From Epulopiscium sp. Nele67-Bin004 (GTDB taxonomy: Bacteria; Bacillota_A; Clostridia; Lachnospirales; Cellulosilyticaceae): 9,947 nucleotides of DNA. The translations under genes and the position numbers were made by a program. The stretch spans positions 1 to 9,947 of the forward strand of contig LNZQ01000191.1 of assembly GCA_002007315.1 (NCBI GenBank), read 5' to 3'. Of this stretch, positions 1 to 4,061 are shown piece after piece (within the stretch, counting starts at the first letter, position 1; each line of letters starts with the position of its first letter). The notes below the pieces were generated by a model. That model had not been told where the DNA came from. It saw nothing but the letters and a program-made list of their open reading frames with translations, and made no database searches.

Positions 1-150
1 AACAACACCTTCGAACATTTGTACACGTTCTCTTTGTCCTTCTTTAATTCTTGCATAAACACGAATAGAATCACCAACTTTAAAAGGTGTAATTTCTGCT
101 TCTGGTTTTAATTGTTCATTTTCAATTTCTTGAATAATTGCGTTTTTCAT
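1..150 (-). CDS. rplS: 50S ribosomal protein L19, N-terminal part (runs off the window)
   Basis: The minus strand reads [15 protein letters not shown], then [16 protein letters not shown] and [12 protein letters not shown], the start of bacterial ribosomal protein L19. L19 lies at the interface of the 30S and 50S subunits. The 50 codons visible are a little under half of a usual ~115-residue L19; the rest lies left of the window. The ATG at 150-148 follows an AAAGGAG ribosome binding site at the usual distance. In many Firmicutes rplS follows trmD in an operon. Here a promoter and a divergent recombinase gene lie directly upstream, so rplS has its own promoter. Family identity is clear from sequence. 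Confidence 0.95.
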   Translation of the reverse strand, partial: MKNAIIQEIENEQLKPEAEITPFKVGDSIRVYARIKEGQRERVQMFEGVV

Positions 151-159
151 GTTTAGTAT

Positions 160-221
160 TCTCCTTTTCTCTAAGACATTCTTAATCACCTTGTTGATGA
201 ACAGCGGAATGGCCGTTTACT
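160..221 (-). promoter_or_regulatory. Candidate L19 autoregulatory leader RNA upstream of rplS
   Basis: The ~75-nt untranslated leader between the rplS promoter and its start codon can form a 6-bp hairpin (AACGGC at 217-212 with GCTGTT at 205-200, minus strand). Its loop contains CATTC (211-207), which is complementary to GAATG further downstream (181-177), so a loop-to-tail pseudoknot is possible. The second element lies just upstream of the ribosome binding site, so forming it could affect translation start. Firmicutes are known to carry an L19-responsive leader at this place. The fold is seen here; assignment to that family is inferred. Confidence 0.6.
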
Positions 222-226
222 ATGGA

Positions 227-255
227 AGTATATCATATATTTTTTTAAGTTGCAA
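227..255 (-). promoter_or_regulatory. Sigma-A-type promoter of rplS
   Basis: On the minus strand TTGCAA (255-250) is followed after exactly 17 bases by TATACT (232-227), a near-consensus housekeeping promoter. Transcription would start at about 220 and give a ~70-nt leader before the rplS start codon. Confidence 0.8.
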
Positions 256-285
256 CGCTTTTACGACGAATTACCATATTTTTTA

Positions 286-294
286 TGATATAAT
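286..294 (+). promoter_or_regulatory. Extended -10 promoter of the recombinase gene
   Basis: TGATATAAT is a perfect extended -10 element (TGn plus TATAAT). No good -35 box lies 16-18 bases upstream, which fits an extended -10 promoter. Transcription would start near 301, only about 20 bases before the proposed start codon. Confidence 0.6.
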
Positions 295-322
295 AGGTAC
301 AAAAATATTAGGGGTGATGCAA

Positions 323-1357
323 TTGTCTAGTTATAATGACAAAATAAACAAAAAACAACTAGCGCAAATTAAAAAGATTTTAGATATGTTGCCGTCTTAT
401 ATGGCAGACTTTGTGCGTGGGATTGAGCCCACAACTAGCATTAATACAAGGCTTGAGTATATGTATGATTTGAGACTATTTTTTGAATATAAGTTTGACG
501 ACCTAAAAGATGTATCGCTTGAAATGTTAGGCGACGTTACCACAAGAGAACTTGAAGAATTTTTGGAGTATTTGTCATACTATGAAAAAGTTGATAATGA
601 TGGAAATGTGCATACTATTAAAAATAGTAATAAAGGCAAGGCTCGCAAACTTGCTTCCCTTAAAACTATGTATAAATATTTTTATAAACATCAACTTATA
701 CAAAAAAATCCAACTTTACTTATTGACATACCTAAAATTACACATAAAAATATAGTTAAACTTGAGATTGAAGAAATTGTTATGTTGCTTGACGAGGTTG
801 AATCAGGAAATAAGTTGACTGAAAGACAAAAAAAATATCATGAGTACACAAAACAGCGAGACTTGGCGTTAATTTCGCTTATGCTCGGAACAGGGATTAG
901 GGTTTCTGAATGTGTTGGGCTTAACATTGAAGATGTGGATTTTAATTATAATGGTATAAAAATTACTCGTAAAGGTGGCGATGAAAGCATTGTATATTTT
1001 GGCGATGAGGTCGAAACGGCTTTGCTTGAATATATAAACATTCGCAAAACATTAGTATGTAAAGATGATGATACACCGCTTTTTTTATCGCTACAACTAA
1101 AGAGGTTGTCTGTTAGAAGTGTTCAAAATGTCGTTAAAAAATATAGCAGTTTAGTTACTAGCTTAAAGACTATTACGCCACATAAGCTTAGGTCAACTTA
1201 TGGAACACAGCTGTATAATGAAACTGGGGATATATATCTGGTGGCTGATGTGCTCGGACATAAAGATGTTAATACGACAAAAAAACATTATGCACATATG
1301 GACGATAATCGTAGACGGGCTGCAGCTAAAATGGTTAAGTTACGTAGCTTAGAATAA
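323..1357 (+). CDS. Tyrosine recombinase (XerC/XerD-like integrase)
   Basis: This is a site-specific DNA recombinase of the phage integrase / Xer family, which cuts and rejoins DNA through a tyrosine. All catalytic residues are present when counted from the TTG start: R193 (GTGIRVSE), K217 (TRKGGDE), H287 and R290 (HKLR), H313 (GHKD) and nucleophile Y323 (KKHYAH). The N-terminal ~110 residues form the SAM-like core-binding domain. At 344 residues it is longer than a typical XerC/D (~300). The frame is open back to 149, but that would cross the rplS leader and its own promoter. I choose TTG at 323 because AGGGGTGAT (310-318) is an excellent ribosome binding site 5-7 bases ahead. The in-frame ATG at 317 lies inside that site. 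Whether it acts in chromosome dimer resolution or in an integrated element cannot be told; no attachment site was recognised. Confidence 0.88.
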   Translation: MSSYNDKINKKQLAQIKKILDMLPSYMADFVRGIEPTTSINTRLEYMYDLRLFFEYKFDDLKDVSLEMLGDVTTRELEEFLEYLSYYEKVDNDGNVHTIKNSNKGKARKLASLKTMYKYFYKHQLIQKNPTLLIDIPKITHKNIVKLEIEEIVMLLDEVESGNKLTERQKKYHEYTKQRDLALISLMLGTGIRVSECVGLNIEDVDFNYNGIKITRKGGDESIVYFGDEVETALLEYINIRKTLVCKDDDTPLFLSLQLKRLSVRSVQNVVKKYSSLVTSLKTITPHKLRSTYGTQLYNETGDIYLVADVLGHKDVNTTKKHYAHMDDNRRRAAAKMVKLRSLE

Positions 1358-1365
1358 TTATTTAT

Positions 1366-1393
1366 AGTACAAACTTACACTTTATGTTATAAT
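1366..1393 (+). promoter_or_regulatory. Promoter of toxin mRNA, copy 1
   Basis: TGTTATAAT (1385-1393) is an extended -10 element. AGTACA about 16 bases upstream is a weak -35. The same elements occur in copy 2. The predicted start is near 1400. Confidence 0.7.
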
Positions 1394-1404
1394 ATTTTTG
1401 TTAT

Positions 1405-1432
1405 CCGCACTTGGTGAGGTGCGGGGGTTTTT
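1405..1432 (+). terminator. 5'-end hairpin with U tract in toxin leader, copy 1
   Basis: CCGCACTT pairs with AGGTGCGG around a GGTG tetraloop (8 bp, one G-U pair), followed by GGG and five T. It lies within a few bases of the predicted toxin mRNA start. It has the form of an intrinsic terminator. It could stop read-through from the recombinase gene, attenuate the toxin transcript, or simply protect the mRNA 5' end. The identical hairpin is in copy 2. Confidence 0.65.
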
Positions 1433-1442
1433 AAAATGTTAT

Positions 1443-1488
1443 CCTCCTGCTGGCTATGCAATTTTTGTTGCATATCCGAAAGGGGGTG
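1443..1488 (+). promoter_or_regulatory. Leader fold that can hide the toxin ribosome binding site, copy 1
   Basis: The strong ribosome binding site AGGGGGTG (1481-1488) is complementary to CCTCCT at 1443-1448. The stretch between folds into a second hairpin, TATGCAA (1455-1461) with TTGCATA (1468-1474). The closed form would block translation. Copy 2 keeps both pairings while its inner hairpin differs in sequence. Confidence 0.55.
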
Positions 1489-1490
1489 CT

Positions 1491-1664
1491 ATGATGAGTG
1501 ATGTACAGATGATAAGCGTATTAATAGCTTTTGTTGTTATATGTTTTAAAAAAAGCGATACTTTTATTTCTATTTTTGAGATAAAAGCATCTGCTAAATC
1601 CTTTAAGGTAAAAATCAGTACAAAACAAAAGAACGGCTCACCACGCAAAAATGACCGTTCTTAA
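1491..1664 (+). CDS. Small membrane peptide, putative type I toxin, copy 1
   Basis: This 57-residue peptide starts MMSDVQMISVLIAFVVI: a short hydrophilic start, one hydrophobic stretch at about residues 6-19 able to span or insert into the membrane, then a lysine-rich tail ending NGSPRKNDRS. The layout resembles the TxpA / holin-like type I toxins of Firmicutes; that resemblance is by eye. Two ATG codons are adjacent (1491 and 1494). The second is better spaced from AGGGGGTG. The open frame extends up to 1398 but that part lies in the structured leader. A strong opposing promoter just downstream predicts an antisense RNA covering its last codons, the usual type I toxin-antitoxin arrangement. 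The paralogue at 1923-2099 is identical for the first 17 residues. Confidence 0.75.
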   Translation: MMSDVQMISVLIAFVVICFKKSDTFISIFEIKASAKSFKVKISTKQKNGSPRKNDRS

Positions 1665-1741
1665 TTATTTTATATAATTAATCGCATAGCCCCAAACATA
1701 AAACATTTAGGGAGAGCATCAGTATTACAGTACTGGTGCTT
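1620..1741 (-). ncRNA. Putative antisense antitoxin RNA, copy 1
   Basis: A minus-strand RNA of about 120 nt is predicted from the promoter at 1776-1748 to the hairpin and U-rich tract at 1662-1620. It would overlap the last ~12 codons and the 3' untranslated region of the toxin mRNA. It folds into three hairpins: AGCACCAGTA/TACTGATGCT at its 5' end, CCCTAAA/TTTGGGG (one G-U pair) in the middle, and the AAGAACGG/CCGTTCTT terminator. This matches the RatA- and SR4-type antitoxins that overlap toxin 3' ends in Bacillus. No open frame of note lies in it. Confidence 0.7.
1621..1662 (-). terminator. Terminator of antisense RNA, copy 1, inside the toxin ORF
   Basis: On the minus strand AAGAACGG pairs with CCGTTCTT (8 bp, 18-nt loop), followed directly by TTGTTTTGTA. 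The hairpin sits in the last codons of the toxin gene. On the plus strand the same stem is followed by AATTATTTT and may also slow toxin transcription. Confidence 0.7.
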
Positions 1742-1770
1742 TCTTTTATTATACCCACATTTGGGGCTAT
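1686..1770. repeat. 11-bp inverted repeat around the toxin terminator, copy 1
   Basis: ATAGCCCCAAA (1686-1696) and TTTGGGGCTAT (1760-1770) are perfect inverse complements. The right arm lies in the spacer of the antisense promoter, outside the predicted antisense RNA. Both arms are conserved in copy 2. Confidence 0.85.
1715..1747 (+). terminator. Terminator of toxin mRNA, copy 1
   Basis: AGCATCAGTA pairs with TACTGGTGCT (10 bp, one G-U pair) around a TTACAG loop, followed by TTTCTTTTATT. This would end a toxin mRNA of roughly 350 nt. Seen from the minus strand, the same stem forms the 5' hairpin of the antisense RNA. Confidence 0.8.
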
Positions 1771-1776
1771 TGTAAA
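1748..1776 (-). promoter_or_regulatory. Promoter of antisense antitoxin RNA, copy 1
   Basis: On the minus strand TTTACA (1776-1771) is followed after exactly 17 bases by a perfect TATAAT (1753-1748). This is a stronger match than the toxin promoter, as expected if the antitoxin RNA is made in excess. The start would be near 1741. Confidence 0.8.
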
Positions 1777-1798
1777 CATTTTATATATATTTTTTTAT

Positions 1799-1826
1799 AG
1801 TACAAACTTTTACTTTATGTTATAAT
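1799..1826 (+). promoter_or_regulatory. Promoter of toxin mRNA, copy 2
   Basis: TGTTATAAT (1818-1826) is the same extended -10 as in copy 1, with AGTACA upstream. Only two bases between the elements differ from copy 1. Confidence 0.7.
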
Positions 1827-1837
1827 ATTTTTGTTAT

Positions 1838-1865
1838 CCGCACTTGGTGAGGTGCGGGGGTTTTT
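1838..1865 (+). terminator. 5'-end hairpin with U tract in toxin leader, copy 2
   Basis: CCGCACTT / GGTG loop / AGGTGCGG, then GGG and TTTTT, identical to the hairpin of copy 1. It begins within about 10 bases of the predicted transcription start. Confidence 0.65.
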
Positions 1866-1875
1866 AAAATGTTAT

Positions 1876-1920
1876 CCTCCTGCGGGCTATGCAATGTTAT
1901 TGCGTATCCGAAAGGGGGTG
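1876..1920 (+). promoter_or_regulatory. Leader fold that can hide the toxin ribosome binding site, copy 2
   Basis: CCTCCT (1876-1881) can pair with AGGGGG (1913-1918) of the ribosome binding site. The inner hairpin is TATGCAAT (1888-1895) with ATTGCGTA (1899-1906), 8 bp with one G-U pair and a 3-base loop. Sequence changes relative to copy 1 keep the stem. Confidence 0.55.
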
Positions 1921-1922
1921 CT

Positions 1923-2099
1923 ATGATGAGTGATGTACAGATGATAAGCGTATTAATAGCTTTTGTTGTTATTATTAACTGTCTTAAAGGAGATATTTTT
2001 ATTTCTGATATTGAACTTAAAGGTTCTAAAGAGTCTTTCAAGTTTAAAATCCGTACAAAACAAAAGAACGGCTCACCTCGTAAAAAGAACCGTTCTTAA
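1923..2099 (+). CDS. Small membrane peptide, putative type I toxin, copy 2
   Basis: This 58-residue peptide is a paralogue of the one at 1491-1664. Residues 1-17 (MMSDVQMISVLIAFVVI) are identical and the tail TKQKNGSPRK is shared. The middle differs: INCLKGDIFISDIELKGSKE here. One hydrophobic segment (about residues 6-20) is followed by a basic, mixed-charge tail. AGGGGGTG (1913-1920) precedes the paired ATG codons at 1923 and 1926. The same antisense promoter and terminators flank it, so both copies look intact. A toxic membrane peptide kept off by an antisense RNA is the best reading. Without an experiment it remains a prediction, and a non-toxic small membrane protein is the main alternative. 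Confidence 0.75.
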   Translation: MMSDVQMISVLIAFVVIINCLKGDIFISDIELKGSKESFKFKIRTKQKNGSPRKKNRS

Positions 2100-2177
2100 T
2101 TATTTTTAAACATTAGTTTTCATAGCCCCAAACATAAAACATTTAGGGAGAGCATCAGTATTCGAGTACTGGTGCTT
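2055..2177 (-). ncRNA. Putative antisense antitoxin RNA, copy 2
   Basis: A minus-strand RNA of about 120 nt is predicted between the promoter at 2212-2184 and the terminator at 2097-2055. It has the same three-hairpin design as copy 1. Its first loop reads CTCGAA where copy 1 reads CTGTAA, and the stretch between the second hairpin and the terminator differs. These are the places where the two antitoxins could tell the two toxins apart. Confidence 0.7.
2056..2097 (-). terminator. Terminator of antisense RNA, copy 2, inside the toxin ORF
   Basis: AAGAACGG pairs with CCGTTCTT (8 bp) on the minus strand, followed by TTGTTTTGTA. It overlaps the last codons of the second toxin gene. Confidence 0.7.
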
Positions 2178-2206
2178 TCTTTTATTATACCCACATTTGG
2201 GGCTAT
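2122..2206. repeat. 11-bp inverted repeat around the toxin terminator, copy 2
   Basis: ATAGCCCCAAA (2122-2132) and TTTGGGGCTAT (2196-2206) are perfect inverse complements, as in copy 1 and at the same spacing. Confidence 0.85.
2151..2186 (+). terminator. Terminator of toxin mRNA, copy 2
   Basis: AGCATCAGTA / TTCGAG loop / TACTGGTGCT followed by TTTCTTTTATT. The stem is identical to copy 1 and only the loop differs. Confidence 0.8.
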
Positions 2207-2212
2207 TGTAAA
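2184..2212 (-). promoter_or_regulatory. Promoter of antisense antitoxin RNA, copy 2
   Basis: TTTACA (2212-2207), 17 bases, TATAAT (2189-2184) on the minus strand. The -35 box is part of the near-palindrome TGTAAACATTTACA (2207-2220), which copy 1 does not fully keep. It lies only 17 bases downstream of the peptidase stop codon. Confidence 0.8.
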
Positions 2213-2228
2213 CATTTACACTAAATTT

Positions 2229-3923
2229 TTATAACACTTTATCGTCAACTTTATCCAAATACTCCGTAATATCTCCGATAATACTTGCCACACAACCTTT
2301 TTCAAACGGCGATATCAAATTACCAATTTTCACAATCTCAAGGAAAGACATAGTTCCCCCAACTTTGCAAATCTCAAGATAATCTTCCCAGCCTTCTTCA
2401 CGGTCATGGTTCATCTTTTTCCAAAATTGCAATGCACAAATTTCAGCAAGCGTATAATCTATATAATAGAAAGGTGATGAGAAAATATGCCCTTGTCTAA
2501 ACCACCAGCAGCCTTCTTCCAAAAAGTCACTTTCAGCATAGTTTCCATATGGCAAATATTCTTTTTCAAGCTCTCTCCAGTGGTCGTTTCTCTCTTTTGG
2601 AGTCGCATCTGGATTTTCATACACAAAGTGTTGGAACGCATCAACGATAATTCCATAAGGAATAAACTTAATTGCCCCGCTTAGATGTGTAAACTTATAT
2701 TTTTCAGTTTCATCTTCAAAAAACAAATCCATCCAAGGCCAAGTTATAAACTCCATTGCCATAGAATGAATTTCACAACTTTCATGCGTTGGAAACATAA
2801 GACTGCTTATACCAAGATGGCGTGAACTATACACTTGGAATGCGTGCCCCGCCTCATGCGTTAGCACATCAACGTCTCCTGCTGTCCCATTGAAGTTTGA
2901 AAATATAAAAGGTGCTCCAAAGTCAGCCAAAAACGTGCAATACCCTCCTGCTTGTTTTCCTGGTTTTGTTTCCAAGTCAAGAAGTTCACTTTCCACCATA
3001 AAGCTAAAAAACTCTGCTGTTTCTTCCGAAAGCTCGTTATACATTTTTGTCCCACATTCAAGAACAAATTCTGCATCTCCATGTGGCTTTGCATTTCCAG
3101 ACAAAAATTCAAACGACTCATCATAATAGTGCATCTCGTCATAACCTAGACGCTCTTTTTGACGCTCGTATAACTTTGCCGCCACAGGAACGATATATTC
3201 TTTAACTTGCTTTCTAAATTCGGCAACCATATCTTTGTTGTAGTCTGTACGTTGCATATTCACATAACCAAACTCAACATAGTTGTTAAACCCAAGTTTA
3301 ACAGCTTTTTGGTGACGAATTTTAACAAGCTTGTCATAGATTTCTTCAAACTTTTCTTTGTTATCTCTAAAAAAGTTAGTGAATAAAGCATTCGCTTCTT
3401 TTCTAACTTGTCTATCTGGAGATAACTTGAAAGGCCCAAGCCCCGATAAATTGTAAGTTTCACCGTTATATTCAATTGACGCTGATGCAATAAGTTTTGA
3501 ATATTCTGTTGTAAGCTTGTTTTCCTCTTGACACTCTGTGATAACGTCTGGCGAAAACGCTTTCAAGTTGTTTTCTGTAAGCTTGAAGTATTGTCTGCCG
3601 AACTCTTGCTCAAGTTCATCTCTAAATTTAGAATTAACTAACGCTCTATCAAATGACTGCGTTATTTCTTCATAAAGAGGAGAATACTCGTCCCAATAAT
3701 CGCTTTCTGCACTATAAAATTCATCTTTTGTGTTGATGCTATACCTAATGCTTGCTAGTCGTTGCATAGTTTCAACTGTTGACACCTCTTTGTGAATGCG
3801 CTTAATAACCGAAATTTGTGCTCTAGCAACTGGCGAGCTTTCCATTTCAGCAACAAGATTGGCTATAGCCCCTTTAAACTCATCAAAGTTTGGGCGACTG
3901 TACTCAAATTCATTGAATTTCAT
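2229..3923 (-). CDS. M3-family oligoendopeptidase (PepF-like zinc metallopeptidase)
   Basis: This 564-residue cytoplasmic zinc peptidase cuts short peptides. The zinc site is H356-E357-A358-G359-H360 with the likely third ligand E384 in HESCEIHSMAMEF. Upstream is the GKQAGGYCTF motif and downstream GHIFSSPFYYIDYTLA, both typical of M3B enzymes, where late tyrosines and histidines bind substrate. The length is normal for the family (about 560-600) and no signal peptide is present. The ATG at 3923 follows AGGAGG at a good distance. The gene stands alone, divergent from the aconitase operon, and its 3' end faces the second toxin-antitoxin unit. I saw no terminator between its stop and the antisense promoter. 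The role is probably peptide turnover or nutrition; the substrate is unknown. Confidence 0.92.
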   Translation of the reverse strand: MKFNEFEYSRPNFDEFKGAIANLVAEMESSPVARAQISVIKRIHKEVSTVETMQRLASIRYSINTKDEFYSAESDYWDEYSPLYEEITQSFDRALVNSKFRDELEQEFGRQYFKLTENNLKAFSPDVITECQEENKLTTEYSKLIASASIEYNGETYNLSGLGPFKLSPDRQVRKEANALFTNFFRDNKEKFEEIYDKLVKIRHQKAVKLGFNNYVEFGYVNMQRTDYNKDMVAEFRKQVKEYIVPVAAKLYERQKERLGYDEMHYYDESFEFLSGNAKPHGDAEFVLECGTKMYNELSEETAEFFSFMVESELLDLETKPGKQAGGYCTFLADFGAPFIFSNFNGTAGDVDVLTHEAGHAFQVYSSRHLGISSLMFPTHESCEIHSMAMEFITWPWMDLFFEDETEKYKFTHLSGAIKFIPYGIIVDAFQHFVYENPDATPKERNDHWRELEKEYLPYGNYAESDFLEEGCWWFRQGHIFSSPFYYIDYTLAEICALQFWKKMNHDREEGWEDYLEICKVGGTMSFLEIVKIGNLISPFEKGCVASIIGDITEYLDKVDDKVL

Positions 3924-3952
3924 AAAATTTCCTCCTAAATCTATTTTTATCT

Positions 3953-3981
3953 ATTATACAATAGTATGCTACATATTGGAA
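3953..3981 (-). promoter_or_regulatory. Likely promoter of the M3 peptidase
   Basis: A perfect TATAAT (3958-3953, minus strand) lies about 30 bases before the start codon. The element 17 bases upstream, TTCCAA (3981-3976), is a poor -35, so the call leans on the -10 box. Confidence 0.5.
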
Positions 3982-3993
3982 TAAAATATTTAG

Positions 3994-4023
3994 TTGCATA
4001 TCATATATGTAATAGTGTATAAT
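3994..4023 (+). promoter_or_regulatory. Likely promoter of the aconitase-citrate synthase-isocitrate dehydrogenase operon
   Basis: TTGCAT (3994-3999) is followed after 18 bases by a perfect TATAAT (4018-4023). The leader would be about 30 nt and holds AGGAGG (4049-4054), 7 bases before the ATG. The AT-rich inverted stretch CATATCATATATG overlaps the -35 region and could hold a regulator site, but none was recognised. Confidence 0.6.
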
Positions 4024-4061
4024 TATTTTGTATTTTTAGAAAATATTCAGGAGGTAAAGTT

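Larger units (their letters stand above)
1361..1781. repeat. Tandem duplication unit, copy 1 (toxin-antitoxin module)
   Basis: This unit is repeated at 1794-2217. Both copies start with TTTATAGTACAAACTT and end with GGGGCTATTGTAAACATTT. The 5' leader, the first 17 codons of the ORF, the last ~15 codons and the 3' flank are nearly identical. The middle of the ORF (about 1542-1615) and the short spacer after the stop codon have diverged. This is a direct tandem duplication of a complete gene unit with its signals, not an insertion sequence: no transposase is present. Confidence 0.9.
1794..2217. repeat. Tandem duplication unit, copy 2 (toxin-antitoxin module)
   Basis: This is the second copy of the unit at 1361-1781, in the same orientation and separated by a 12-base AT-rich spacer. 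All promoters, hairpins and both ends of the ORF are kept. Confidence 0.9.

Noticed and set aside
149..322. Upstream extension of the recombinase frame to an ATG at 149
   Set aside because: It runs through the rplS leader and promoter and through the recombinase's own -10 element, and the added residues do not resemble a recombinase N-terminus.
1368..1400. Possible Xer dif-type site near TTATGTTATAAT
   Set aside because: The match to the Firmicute dif consensus is weak, it occurs in both copies, and it is better explained as the toxin promoter.
1398..1490. Longer start for toxin copy 1 at 1398 (and 1869 for copy 2)
   Set aside because: The extra codons cover the structured leader and differ from copy to copy, while AGGGGGTG directly precedes the paired ATG codons.
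1454..1648. Minus-strand 64-codon frame opposite toxin copy 1 (and the 73-codon frame at 1820-2041 opposite copy 2)
   Set aside because: Their shared sequence is the reverse of the conserved toxin region. They lie beyond the antisense terminators and have no convincing ribosome binding site.
1361..2217. CRISPR array or insertion sequence pair
   Set aside because: There are only two long direct copies, with no short regularly spaced repeats, no transposase and no flanking target-site duplication seen.
3260..3490. Other-frame frames inside the peptidase, aconitase, citrate synthase and dehydrogenase genes (e.g. 3260-3490, 4073-4378, 8356-8778)
   Set aside because: They are shadows of well-supported genes, without ribosome binding sites or recognisable domains.
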